From Anaerolineales bacterium (GTDB lineage Bacteria; Chloroflexota; Anaerolineae; Anaerolineales; Villigracilaceae), in assembly GCA_016928525.1 (NCBI GenBank), contig JAFGKO010000162.1, positions 1 to 48,024 of the forward strand: DNA of 48,024 nucleotides, given 5' to 3'. This document shows positions 24,215 through 32,132 of the stretch, in pieces (the stretch's first letter is position 1; the number at the start of each line of letters is the position of its first letter). Position numbers and translations under genes: made by a program. A model generated the notes under the pieces. That model was not told where the DNA came from. It saw only the letters and a program-made list of their open reading frames with translations, and did not search any database.

Positions 24215-26371
24215 ATGGAATTTCAATATACTCCCTATGTCATCCCTTTAATAATTGCCGCAGTCCTGTCGGACGGAGTGGTAATTTATCTTTGGCCGCG
24301 CCGTCGAACGCCAAAGATATTTTTTCTAGTGCTGCTAGGGCTTGCAGTTGCCATATGGTCACTTGGATATGCGCTTGAAATTGCCGGCGGTGATCTGGCC
24401 ACAAAAATATTTTGGGCAAAAACCCAGTATATTGGTATTTCCCTGGTGCCGTTTTTATGGATGGCATTCGTAGCACAGTACTCCAATGTGTCCGGCCAGG
24501 CCATTAATCGCGGTACTCCTTTATTGCTAATCGTATCACTCGTTACGGTCATCCTGGCTTTTACTAATGAACGGCACGGGCTGCTCTGGGAAAAGACCTA
24601 TCTCAATCAAGCGGGAAAATTTTCCTCACTGGGAATTTTGCATGGACCCTGGTTTTGGATATATATTGCCTATTCTTATGCGCTTCTCGCCATCGGAACT
24701 TTCATCGGCTTTCGTTCCATTGGCCGGATGAAAGGGCTTTACCTTGGACAGGTAGCGGCCCTGCTCATTGCCGTTGCTGCGCCCTGGATTGGAAATATCC
24801 TTTATATTTCGGGCTTAAGCCCGGTTCCCCAACTTGACCTAACACCCTTTGCTTTTTCCATAAGTGTTATTGCATTCGCGTGGGGAGTCACCGGTTTTCA
24901 TCTGCTGGACCTATCACCTATTGCGCGCGACATTGTCGTGGAAGAAATGAAAACAGGCATGATTGTGCTGGATACGCAAAACCGTATTGTGGATGCTAAT
25001 CCGGCCTCGTTGAAGATTCTCAACCAGCGCGCATCACAGGTACTTGGCCAAACGATCACATCCGTGCTCGGGGATATACCAAATCTAGTCGAACGTTATA
25101 TTAATGTCACAGAGACCACCGAGGAGATCAGCATCGGGGAAGGCGATTCTCGACATTGGTACGAGATGAGCATTTCTCCTATCCGCGATAAAAATAAGAT
25201 CATCGAGGGTAGGGTAGTCACAATAATGGATGTCAGTGAACGAAAACGGACAGAAATCTTATTACAGGAAAGCGAGGCCCGTTACAGGCAAATTGTGGAA
25301 AATGCCGGCGACATAATCTATCGTACGGATGTAAATGGCTACTTGACCTATGTCAACCAGACAGCCCTGCACTTGATGAGATTCCGTAATGAGGCGGAGC
25401 TTATCGGTAAGCACTATCTGGATTTTGCTACTCCGGCATCCCGTAATGAGCTGCAAAGATTCTATGAACGACAATTTGTTTTTGAAGAACCAAACACGTA
25501 TTTCGAGTTTGAAGCGGTCAGGGCAGATGGGCAGGAAATTTGGATCGGCCAAAATGTCCAGATCATTAAAGATGATGGAAAAGTAGTCGGTTTTCAGGCC
25601 GTAGCACGCGATATCACAGAACTTAAACAGGCACGAGAGGCAATGGCATTTGCCCGTGACCAGGCACTAGAGGCAAGCCAGTTAAAAAGCCGACTACTGG
25701 CAAAGGTAAGTCACGAACTACGCACACCATTAAGCGGAATCTTAGGATTCGTTGAACTATTGCAATACAACGCGTTTGGGTTACTTAATGAAGATCAAAA
25801 ATATGCCACATCACAAATCCTGGAGAGCGTTGAATATCTTAGTACACTGATAGGAGACTTGCTTGACGAAGCGCAGATTGAAGCGAAAACCATAAAACTA
25901 AACCATGATGAGTTTCATCCGAGTGACGTTTTGAGCTATATCGAGGGCGTTATGACTGTGCTGGCACACAACAAGGGACTGTCGCTTATCACTTCCATTG
26001 ACCCCAGCTTACCAGGGACATTATATGGCGACGAACATCGTCTGAAGCAAATCCTGGTCAATTTGGTTGGCAATGCGATCAAATTCACAGAAGAGGGTGA
26101 AGTTCGGGTTAATCTGTACAGATCTGACTCTACTCAATGGGTCATGGAAGTCTCAGATACTGGGATTGGCATCCCAGAAGATGCTCAAGCCTACATTTTC
26201 GAACCGTTTCGCAAGGTAGAAAATAAAATTACACATACAAATCAAGGCACAGGCTTAGGTTTAGCAATTACAAATCAGCTAGTTGAATTGATGGGCGGGC
26301 AAATTCATTTGGAAAGCACTGTTGGACAATACAGTAAATTTTCTGTGTTTCTCCCCATCCATAAGGATTAA
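24215..26371 (+). CDS. Hybrid-less sensor histidine kinase: 7TM N-terminal domain, two PAS domains, HisKA, HATPase
   Basis: 718 residues from ATG 24215; a TTG at 24140 would add 25 non-membrane residues and lies upstream of the likely transcript start. MEFQYTPYVIPLIIAA is the usual opening of the 7TM histidine-kinase sensor domain, which covers about residues 8-225. PAS 1 is at about 240-345 (GMIVLDTQNRIVDANPASL) and PAS 2 at about 355-470 (RYRQIVENAGDIIYRTD). The HisKA phosphoacceptor is in SHELRTP (about 500). ATPase boxes are NAIKFTEEGE (about 619), DTGIGIP (about 648) and GTGLGLAI (about 679). It is followed seven bases later by a receiver gene. The signal is unknown. Confidence 0.93.
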   Translation: MEFQYTPYVIPLIIAAVLSDGVVIYLWPRRRTPKIFFLVLLGLAVAIWSLGYALEIAGGDLATKIFWAKTQYIGISLVPFLWMAFVAQYSNVSGQAINRGTPLLLIVSLVTVILAFTNERHGLLWEKTYLNQAGKFSSLGILHGPWFWIYIAYSYALLAIGTFIGFRSIGRMKGLYLGQVAALLIAVAAPWIGNILYISGLSPVPQLDLTPFAFSISVIAFAWGVTGFHLLDLSPIARDIVVEEMKTGMIVLDTQNRIVDANPASLKILNQRASQVLGQTITSVLGDIPNLVERYINVTETTEEISIGEGDSRHWYEMSISPIRDKNKIIEGRVVTIMDVSERKRTEILLQESEARYRQIVENAGDIIYRTDVNGYLTYVNQTALHLMRFRNEAELIGKHYLDFATPASRNELQRFYERQFVFEEPNTYFEFEAVRADGQEIWIGQNVQIIKDDGKVVGFQAVARDITELKQAREAMAFARDQALEASQLKSRLLAKVSHELRTPLSGILGFVELLQYNAFGLLNEDQKYATSQILESVEYLSTLIGDLLDEAQIEAKTIKLNHDEFHPSDVLSYIEGVMTVLAHNKGLSLITSIDPSLPGTLYGDEHRLKQILVNLVGNAIKFTEEGEVRVNLYRSDSTQWVMEVSDTGIGIPEDAQAYIFEPFRKVENKITHTNQGTGLGLAITNQLVELMGGQIHLESTVGQYSKFSVFLPIHKD

Positions 26372-26378
26372 TGAAATC

Positions 26379-26756
26379 ATGATACAACGTTCGGCACTAA
26401 TTATTGAAGACGATCCAAAACTGGGTGTAATTTTCCAGACCGCACTGCAACAGGCAGGCTTTGAAACCGAGCTTGATGCAACCGGAGATCAATTTTCGAA
26501 CAAATTATCCTCTGTGCCCCCAGACCTGGTCATTCTTGATATTCACTTACCTTACGCATCCGGTAAGGATATTTTTGATCAAATCCGTTCCAATGAACTC
26601 TGGTCAAATACTGTAGTGATCGTGACAACCGCCGATCTCTTTCTATCCAAATCATTGGAAAAGCAAGCAGATTATGTATTAATCAAACCCGTCAGCGTAG
26701 GGCGATTAATGAAAATTGTTGCAAATCGTTGGCCTGAAGACGTCAAACCCTATTAA
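26379..26756 (+). CDS. Single-domain response regulator (receiver only)
   Basis: 125 residues from ATG 26379, seven bases past the kinase stop and with AAGGA about 11 bases upstream. A longer reading frame from 26322 would overlap the kinase and is unlikely. The receiver has ED/D acid pair (IIEDDPKL), phosphoacceptor Asp in LVILDIHLPYASGK, switch Thr in VIVTTADL, and Lys in LIKPVS. There is no output domain, so it must signal by binding another protein. It is closest to the next gene: both share the T-A-D switch followed by a K-P-V/I-S ending. Direct partner of the upstream kinase is likely. Confidence 0.9.
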   Translation: MIQRSALIIEDDPKLGVIFQTALQQAGFETELDATGDQFSNKLSSVPPDLVILDIHLPYASGKDIFDQIRSNELWSNTVVIVTTADLFLSKSLEKQADYVLIKPVSVGRLMKIVANRWPEDVKPY

Positions 26757-26782
26757 ATCCATTCAGTCTAATTGAGTGTCAA

Positions 26783-27142
26783 ATGAAAAAGCCATTAGTA
26801 TTCATCATTGAAGATGACAGCAAGATCAGAAATATAATGACGATCGCTTTACAAAACGATTTTAAGGTTGAAGCCTTTGAAGATGGCTATGTTGCGCTTG
26901 AGCGCCTATATAAAGTGATACCTGCGATGATATTCCTAGACCTACATCTTCCTAGAATATCCGGCGAAGTTATTCTATTAAGAATCAGGTCCGATGAACG
27001 TCTAAAAAAGGTTCCTATTATCATTGCAACAGCAGATTATCTACAAGCAAACGGGTTGAGGGACTATGCGGAAATGGTGCTCGTAAAACCAATCAGCCCT
27101 ATCCAACTTCTGGAATTGACCAAAAATATTTGCGGCATTTAG
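26783..27142 (+). CDS. Single-domain response regulator (receiver only)
   Basis: 119 residues. FIIEDDSKIR gives the acidic pair, MIFLDLHLPRISGE the phosphoacceptor Asp, IIATADYLQANGL the switch Thr, and LVKPIS the conserved Lys. It is a paralogue of the receiver encoded 26 bases upstream and ends just after the domain, with no output domain. It may serve in a phosphorelay or bind an effector. The gene is AT-rich compared with the glycan and ABC loci. A long inverted repeat begins three bases after its stop. Confidence 0.9.
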   Translation: MKKPLVFIIEDDSKIRNIMTIALQNDFKVEAFEDGYVALERLYKVIPAMIFLDLHLPRISGEVILLRIRSDERLKKVPIIIATADYLQANGLRDYAEMVLVKPISPIQLLELTKNICGI

Positions 27143-27144
27143 TA

Positions 27145-27215
27145 TTACAGCGCAAAGTCCCAAGAAAATCCCTCTGGCAGTGGATGCGCAGCAGCGATGC
27201 AACCTTGCGCTGTAA
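27145..27215. repeat. 11-bp perfect inverted repeat, 49-base spacer
   Basis: ttacagcgcaa (27145-27155) pairs exactly with ttgcgctgtaa (27205-27215). It starts three bases after the receiver stop at 27142. The loop is long for a terminator and no T tract follows. The 273-base gap to the next gene holds no convincing gene; besides this repeat it contains a promoter and a second hairpin. Confidence 0.5.
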
Positions 27216-27312
27216 CATTAACCATGGGAAATCAATTGCATGGATAATGAAAAAACTCAACTGTCAGTCAGATGGATATGCAGAAGGGACGGTAAAACAA
27301 GTCATTCAATTA

Positions 27313-27341
27313 ATGACAAATCTCTCAATAACTACTATAAT
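27313..27341 (+). promoter_or_regulatory. Sigma70-type promoter for the third receiver gene
   Basis: ATGACA (27313-27318) and TATAAT (27336-27341) with a 17-base spacer, five and six of six matches. The predicted start is about 27348, giving a leader of about 68 bases that begins with a hairpin. Confidence 0.6.
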
Positions 27342-27344
27342 CAC

Positions 27345-27378
27345 TTTACCAAATATCTACGAGTTTGGTTTTGGTAAA
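27345..27378 (+). promoter_or_regulatory. 5-prime leader hairpin before the third receiver gene
   Basis: tttaccaaa (27345-27353) and tttggtaaa (27370-27378) form a perfect 9-bp stem with a 16-base loop. It coincides with the predicted 5-prime end of the transcript. It could protect the mRNA from decay, or be an operator overlapping the transcription start. Confidence 0.45.
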
Positions 27379-27415
27379 ATTACAGCAAGAGACACTCAAT
27401 GATTGAGAGCGAGGT

Positions 27416-27787
27416 ATGGCAAAGATTCTGGTCGTAGACGACGATACACATGCCACAACACTATTAGAGAAGGTTCTTGCGTTAAAAGGGCATCAGGCGA
27501 CTTCGGTAAATGATAGCGCGGAGACAATCCGCGTGGCGCATTCCACAACTCCAGACCTCATCCTCCTTGATCTCATGATGCCCGAACCTAATGGCTTTGA
27601 AGTTTGTAAGATGCTGCGCGCTGACCCGGATTTTGCCAACACCCCAATCGTCATTATTACCGCCATGGACGACAACGCCAGCAAAGAGACCGCCTACTCT
27701 GCCGGCGCAAATGATTTTTTGACAAAACCATTCCGCATGGATGATCTCGCGCAGACGATCCAGGCCTTGATCGGTAAGTCGGAATAA
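27416..27787 (+). CDS. CheY-like single-domain response regulator
   Basis: 123 residues. Acid pair in LVVDDDTHAT, phosphoacceptor Asp in LILLDLMMPEPNGFE, switch Thr in IVIITAMDD, and Lys in FLTKPF. A canonical receiver with no output domain. Unlike the two receivers before it, it is of the common PleD/CheY type with LMMPEPNGFEVCKMLR. Separate promoter and a 273-base gap suggest independent expression. GAGCGAGG precedes the ATG by one base, so initiation may be unusual or a leader-independent context may apply. A strong terminator follows. Confidence 0.9.
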   Translation: MAKILVVDDDTHATTLLEKVLALKGHQATSVNDSAETIRVAHSTTPDLILLDLMMPEPNGFEVCKMLRADPDFANTPIVIITAMDDNASKETAYSAGANDFLTKPFRMDDLAQTIQALIGKSE

Positions 27788-27814
27788 ACGTAGCTAGAAC
27801 AACACCGAACAGTC

Positions 27815-27852
27815 TTCCCGCAGGGCTGAACGCCTCTGCGGGAACAGTTTTT
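27815..27852 (+). terminator. Intrinsic terminator after the third receiver gene
   Basis: ttcccgcag (27815-27823) and ctgcgggaa (27836-27844) form a perfect 9-bp stem with a 12-base loop, followed by cagTTTTT (27848-27852). The T tract overlaps the last bases of the convergent aldo/keto reductase gene. It may also serve that gene from the other side. Confidence 0.8.
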
Positions 27853-28819
27853 AATCATCCTTCCACGCCGTCAACTCATCTAACGCTTGTTTCTCCTCTC
27901 CCGCCAATTTCACATCCAGCGCTTCCAGATTTTCATTCAATTGCTCCGGTGAAGTCGCGCCAATGATAGGGCTGGTGATGACCGGGTCTGCAAGCAGCCA
28001 AGCCAACGCCACTTGAGAAACTGTCGCGTGATGCGCTTTACCAATTTCGTCCATCTTATCGATCAACGCAAAATTCTTCTCGGTCATAGCGTGCCGCAAC
28101 CCTTGTGCGCGGCGGCTGTCTGGCAAGGGCTTGTCCTTGCGATACTTGCCGGTCAAGAAACCTCCCGCCAACGGGCTATACGGAATTACACCCAAACCAT
28201 AGGCTTTGCACACATCCCGCAACTCGGCCTCAAACTCAGCGCGCTCGATCAAATTGTAATGAGGTTGCAGAGAATCGTAGCGAACCATATTGTATTTATC
28301 CGAAACCCACAAGGCTTGCATCAACTCCCAAGCCTTATAGTTCGAGGCACCGATATAGCGCACCTTTCCCTGGCGCACAAGATTGTCCATCGCGCGTAAG
28401 GTTTCCTCAATGGGTGTTTCACTATCCGACCAATGCGTTTGATAGAGATCGATGTAATCGGTTTGCATCCGCCGCAGGGAGGCATCCACCGCTTGCATGA
28501 TGTGGATGCGCGACAGGCCCTCGTCGTTGGGACTCTCTCCCAGCCTGCCACGTACTTTGGTCGCGATCACCAACCGGTCGCGTGGGACCTTGGCCTGCTT
28601 CATCCAACGACCGATATACTCCTCCGCTACGCCTCCAGGATTCCCTTCCACCCACTTCGAGTAGACGTCGGCTGTGTCGATAAAATTGATCCCGGCTTCA
28701 TAGGTCCGTGAAAGGATGCGCTGGGTATCCGCCTCGTCCACCGACCAGCCAAATTGCATGGTCCCCATACATAGCGCAGAGACTTTCAAACCGGTTCTCC
28801 CCAAGTTGCGATATTCCAT
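27851..28819 (-). CDS. Aldo/keto reductase
   Basis: 322 residues, a TIM-barrel NADPH-dependent oxidoreductase. The catalytic tetrad is visible: D48 and Y53 in FIDTADVYSK, K88 in VIATKVRG, and H130-type His in YQTHWSD. The late NADPH site includes SPLAGGFLTGKYR. This matches the AKR subgroup of YajO/Tas-like proteins that reduce small aldehydes or ketones; the exact substrate is open. The ATG has AAGGAGG five bases upstream and a TATAAT at 28869-28864. It follows the lipoprotein gene on the same strand, from which it is separated by a terminator. Confidence 0.94.
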   Translation of the reverse strand: MEYRNLGRTGLKVSALCMGTMQFGWSVDEADTQRILSRTYEAGINFIDTADVYSKWVEGNPGGVAEEYIGRWMKQAKVPRDRLVIATKVRGRLGESPNDEGLSRIHIMQAVDASLRRMQTDYIDLYQTHWSDSETPIEETLRAMDNLVRQGKVRYIGASNYKAWELMQALWVSDKYNMVRYDSLQPHYNLIERAEFEAELRDVCKAYGLGVIPYSPLAGGFLTGKYRKDKPLPDSRRAQGLRHAMTEKNFALIDKMDEIGKAHHATVSQVALAWLLADPVITSPIIGATSPEQLNENLEALDVKLAGEEKQALDELTAWKDD

Positions 28820-28863
28820 TATTCCTCCTTTTACTTATCGGTAATTGTCATGACTACTTTCGT

Positions 28864-28869
28864 ATTATA
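28864..28869 (-). promoter_or_regulatory. -10 box for the aldo/keto reductase gene
   Basis: A TATAAT on the minus strand about 45 bases before the start. No -35 box is clear, since the space is occupied by the hairpin terminator of the upstream gene. Confidence 0.4.
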
Positions 28870-28872
28870 GGA

Positions 28873-28902
28873 TAAAAAATTGCCACCTTTCCAGGCGGCA
28901 AT
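28873..28902 (-). terminator. Intrinsic terminator after the lipoprotein gene
   Basis: On the minus strand, attgccgcc and ggtggcaat (28902-28879) form a stem of nine with one mismatch, followed directly by six T residues (28878-28873). The stop codon of the lipoprotein gene is 26 bases upstream. Confidence 0.8.
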
Positions 28903-28927
28903 CCCGATAACACGAAAACAATATCAA

Positions 28928-29353
28928 TTATTGAACGCTGAAGGGCACTGAGCCCACAAAATTGCCGTCCAAATAAACATCCACCTTGTACTCACCAACC
29001 GACCAGCCGACGTCATTCGATAACTGGAAGTAAATCGTACCGGTAAAGCTTTCCTCGGTAAAATCGTTGATAGTCTGTTCATAAACCAGTTCACCAGATT
29101 CATATCCCTCGATCTGCACCGCAAGCCACTTGGCCTGAACAATGGTGCCGGCCGGCGCGTTGCTCAGGTCACCAACAACATAAAAGACATCGGATGGGGC
29201 GAAAACTGTGGTCGGGGTGTTGCCGTCCTCGTCGAAGGCCGTGCGCAAGTTCTCCAGGCTGGTCTCTTTGGGACCACCTGTAACAAGGTTGCATGCCAAA
29301 GTTGTAATCAAAAGTACAAACAATATAAATACAACAGGTAATTTCTTGTCCAT
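28928..29353 (-). CDS. Predicted lipoprotein of unknown function
   Basis: 141 residues from ATG 29353, chosen because AGGAG lies seven bases upstream; a frame from 29386 would add 11 residues. A signal peptide runs from MDKKLPVVFILFVLLITT and ends in a lipobox TLAC, so the mature protein would be anchored through Cys (about residue 20). The mature region of about 120 residues is rich in beta-strand segments (VFYVVGDL, TGTIYFQL, GEYKVDVYLDG, SVPFSVQ) and looks like a single Ig-like or beta-sandwich domain. No relation to a named family is recognised. It has its own terminator and probably its own transcript. Confidence 0.75.
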   Translation of the reverse strand: MDKKLPVVFILFVLLITTLACNLVTGGPKETSLENLRTAFDEDGNTPTTVFAPSDVFYVVGDLSNAPAGTIVQAKWLAVQIEGYESGELVYEQTINDFTEESFTGTIYFQLSNDVGWSVGEYKVDVYLDGNFVGSVPFSVQ

Positions 29354-29451
29354 TCCATTTCTCCTATAAAAGATAAGAATTGGCAACTAAGGCCATTTAA
29401 GGACGGATTGTAAGCTACAAGCCCGAGCAGGTCAAAGGGTAATCTCTGTTG

Positions 29452-30174
29452 TCAAGCGATCTCAATATAAATGCGTTTGTTGATCGCGCCTTTGCTCTTA
29501 TAATCCACCACCTTGATGGTTCCAATTTCTGATGTATTTTTAACATGCGTACCGCCATCGGCCTGCAAGTCCAATCCTACGATCTCCACCGTGCGGACTT
29601 CCGCGATGCCTTCCGGCAGTAAGTTGATCTTGGTGCGGATCAAGTCCGGGATCTGGAAGGCTTCCTCGCGCGGCAGGATCTTCACACGGATCTCGTGGCC
29701 TGCTTCCACTTCCTTATTGACCGCCGCCTCGATTTCGCCGACCAATTCTCCCTGCAGGCGCTCGAACTCGAAGTCCATACGGCCTTTGCCGGGTTCCATA
29801 TTTCCACCCGTGACCAACGCGCCATAATCACGGAAGACCGTTCCACACAACACATGCAGGGCGCTGTGCGTACGCATGAGCAGGTAACGATGTTCCCAAT
29901 CGATCTGTCCGTGCACCTGCGCACCGACCTGTGGCAATGGCAGCCCGCCACCGATGAAGTGCAAAACGTCTGCGCCCTGCTTTTTGACCTTTTCGACCGG
30001 GTAAATCGTATCCTCAGAAAATGAGAGCTGTCCCATATCGTTAGGCTGCCCGCCGCCGCCGGGATAAAAGGCTGTCCTGTCGAGCACAACCGTGCAGGCT
30101 TCAGCGTCCACTGCGGTCACAATGGCATCGAATTCCTTCAAGTAGCTATCGGTTTGGTAAAGTAGTTCCGTCAT
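29452..30174 (-). CDS. alaX: Alanyl-tRNA editing protein AlaX (medium form)
   Basis: 240 residues. It has a short N-terminal AlaRS-like beta domain (YPGGGGQPND at about 37-46) and the editing domain. Zinc ligands H103 and H107 lie in RTHSALH, and the second half-site is ADGGTHVKNT with H210; the position normally held by Cys in the C-x3-H motif is Asp206. The protein hydrolyses mis-charged Ser- or Gly-tRNA(Ala) in trans. Length and the glycine motif match the AlaX-M type. GGAGGAATC before the ATG is a strong ribosome binding site. It stands alone on the minus strand and is divergent from the ABC transporter genes. Confidence 0.9.
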   Translation of the reverse strand: MTELLYQTDSYLKEFDAIVTAVDAEACTVVLDRTAFYPGGGGQPNDMGQLSFSEDTIYPVEKVKKQGADVLHFIGGGLPLPQVGAQVHGQIDWEHRYLLMRTHSALHVLCGTVFRDYGALVTGGNMEPGKGRMDFEFERLQGELVGEIEAAVNKEVEAGHEIRVKILPREEAFQIPDLIRTKINLLPEGIAEVRTVEIVGLDLQADGGTHVKNTSEIGTIKVVDYKSKGAINKRIYIEIA

Positions 30175-30225
30175 GATTCCTCCTTTTCGAATGATAAAGA
30201 GAGTATCTTTTCAATAATTTGGGGC

Positions 30226-30278
30226 GTGGGGTAACCCCACTCCTTACCTTACTTTTGAGAAGGTACACAGAAGTGTAC
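30226..30278. promoter_or_regulatory. Two perfect inverted repeats in the alaX / ABC divergent region
   Basis: GTGGGG-TAA-CCCCAC (30226-30240) and GTACAC-AGAA-GTGTAC (30263-30278) are both exact palindromic stems. The gap between the divergent alaX gene (start 30174) and the ABC gene (start 30449) is 274 bases and holds no further gene. They could be operators, or parts of leader RNA of alaX. No known family of sites is matched. Confidence 0.4.
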
Positions 30279-30336
30279 AATAAAAGTTAGAGAATTACAA
30301 CAATTATTAGCGTTTCATTAGAAAATAAAAACCCGC

Positions 30337-30366
30337 TTGACTTTGCCCCTCGAATTGCTGTATAGT
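30337..30366 (+). promoter_or_regulatory. Sigma70-type promoter for the ABC transporter operon
   Basis: TTGACT (30337-30342) and TATAGT (30361-30366) with an 18-base spacer. The predicted leader is about 76 bases, GC-rich, with some dyad symmetry near 30388-30416. Confidence 0.65.
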
Positions 30367-30448
30367 ATTCAAGGTGTAAACCACTGGCACTGCCGCCACC
30401 CGGCCGCTGTGCCTTTTGTTTCGCCAGTTCATCAACAAGGAGTGATTG

Positions 30449-31381
30449 ATGATTCGAGTTAGCGGACTCACCAAAGATTATGGCGTTCGCCGCGCCATCG
30501 ATAGTCTGACGTTCGAAGCCGAGCAAGGTGAAATCCTTGGCTTTCTAGGTCCCAACGGCGCAGGCAAGACTACCACATTGCGCATTTTGAGCGGATATAT
30601 GCCGCCCACTGAAGGGGAAGCGACTGTCGCAGGCTATGACGTCGTTTCAGAATCGATTGACGTGCGCCGACGCGTCGGTTACCTGCCTGAAACTGTCCCT
30701 TTGTATACGGACATGACGGTCTTCGACTACCTCAAGTTCATGGCCGACTTGCGTCACCTGCCAAATGGTGAAGACCGTGTAGATGAGACGCTTGAAATGG
30801 TTGGTATGGAAGAGCGTGCAGACGGCTATATTGGCAATCTTTCGAAGGGCATGCGCCAAAGGGTTGGACTGGCCCAGGCTCTGCTGCACAGACCCGAGGT
30901 CCTGATCCTGGACGAGCCGACCATCGGTCTGGATCCAGGCCAGGTGGTCGAGGTCCGCAATGTGATCCGCGAGATCGGCAAAGAACGTACGGTCCTGCTT
31001 TCCACGCACATTCTCTCAGAAGCCCAACAGCTTTGTGACCGTGTAATGATCATCAACAAGGGCCATATCGTGGCCGAAGATACACCGGCCAACCTGCAAG
31101 CCAGCCTGATCGGCGCTGAGCGCGGTGTGTTGCGCGTGCGCGGTGAAGCCGAGGATTTGATCGAGATGATCAGCAAGATCAAGGGTATCAGCAACGTGCA
31201 ACCGAAAGAAGAAGGCGTACTGGAATTCCAGTTTGCGCCCGGCCAGGATGTCCGTGCCGAGGTGGCGCGTACCACCGTCAACGCCGGATACGACTTGCTG
31301 GAAATGCGGCCTATCGGCATGAGCCTGGAAGACATTTTCCTGCAACTGACCCGCGAAGAAAACGTAGAGATGGAATCGTGA
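30449..31381 (+). CDS. ABC transporter ATP-binding protein (GldA/CcmA-like)
   Basis: 310 residues from ATG 30449, six bases after AAGGAG; a TTG at 30446 is an unlikely alternative. Walker A is GPNGAGKT (34-41), the signature motif is LSKGMRQ (about 132-138), and Walker B is LILDEP (about 152-157) followed by STHILSEAQQ. A C-terminal extension of about 90 residues (from about 220) is typical of drug- and gliding-type exporters. It drives the ABC-2 permease encoded next. Similarity to GldA of gliding Bacteroidetes is of family level only; no gliding genes are seen. Confidence 0.94.
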   Translation: MIRVSGLTKDYGVRRAIDSLTFEAEQGEILGFLGPNGAGKTTTLRILSGYMPPTEGEATVAGYDVVSESIDVRRRVGYLPETVPLYTDMTVFDYLKFMADLRHLPNGEDRVDETLEMVGMEERADGYIGNLSKGMRQRVGLAQALLHRPEVLILDEPTIGLDPGQVVEVRNVIREIGKERTVLLSTHILSEAQQLCDRVMIINKGHIVAEDTPANLQASLIGAERGVLRVRGEAEDLIEMISKIKGISNVQPKEEGVLEFQFAPGQDVRAEVARTTVNAGYDLLEMRPIGMSLEDIFLQLTREENVEMES

Positions 31382-31388
31382 GGCAATC

Positions 31389-32132
31389 ATGCGAAACATC
31401 TGGACCATCGCAAAACGCGAATACAAAATCTACTTTAGCAGCCCGCTGGCTTACATTGTGATGTTAATCATATTTGGCGTGATCGGAGTGATCTTCGCGC
31501 TAAACATCATCAACCTGACCAGCAACCCGTTCGGCTTCAATCAAGCCCCGGATGCAACTATCGTTACCGGGCCGATGGCCTTTATGCTGGTTTTTTCGGC
31601 TCCCGCCCTGACCATGCGCCTGCTTGCCGACGAACAACGTATGGGCACGCTGGAATTGTTGCTGACCGCCCCCGTGCGCGACTGGGAACTGGTGGTCGGC
31701 AAATGGTTTGGTTCGTTCCTGTTTGTGCTGACGATCATCGGGTTTTCCCTTATTTTCCCACTGATCCTGAACAGTATGGTCGATCCCGGTATCGACCAGC
31801 AGTTGATGCTCTCCAGTTACCTGGGCATCATCCTGATAGCGGCTGCTTTCCTGTCGATCGGGGTCAGCATCTCGGCCATGTTCAGCAACCAGTTCGCCGC
31901 CTTCTTCCTCGCCATGGGATTGCTGGTCATCCTTTGGTTCCTGATCGGCATCCCGAGCCAGGTCATTTTCACGGGCGGTGAAATATTCGATTATCTAAAC
32001 ATGAATGACCGTTTCTATAATTCTCTCAGCCAGGGGATCATTAACCTGTCGGATATCGTCTATTTCCTGAGCATTACTGCATTGGGATTGTTAATCGGCA
32101 GCGTTGCCATTGAAACACGGAGGTGGCGATAA
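31389..32132 (+). CDS. ABC-2 type permease (GldF-like)
   Basis: 247 residues with six membrane segments. The start IWTIAKREYKIYFSSPLAYI is the standard opening of GldF-like permeases, and LLLTAPVRDWELVVGKWFGSF (about 95-115) is the amphipathic coupling-helix region. Its ATG lies seven bases after the ATPase stop, with GAGG nearby. The stop shares a base with the ATG of the next gene. It forms an exporter with the upstream ATPase; the substrate is not known. Confidence 0.92.
   Translation: MRNIWTIAKREYKIYFSSPLAYIVMLIIFGVIGVIFALNIINLTSNPFGFNQAPDATIVTGPMAFMLVFSAPALTMRLLADEQRMGTLELLLTAPVRDWELVVGKWFGSFLFVLTIIGFSLIFPLILNSMVDPGIDQQLMLSSYLGIILIAAAFLSIGVSISAMFSNQFAAFFLAMGLLVILWFLIGIPSQVIFTGGEIFDYLNMNDRFYNSLSQGIINLSDIVYFLSITALGLLIGSVAIETRRWR

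Noticed and set aside
27130..27402. A 90-codon plus-strand frame between the second and third receiver genes
   Set aside because: It overlaps the end of the receiver gene, has no ribosome binding site, contains an inverted repeat and the promoter of the next gene, and its translation resembles no protein family.
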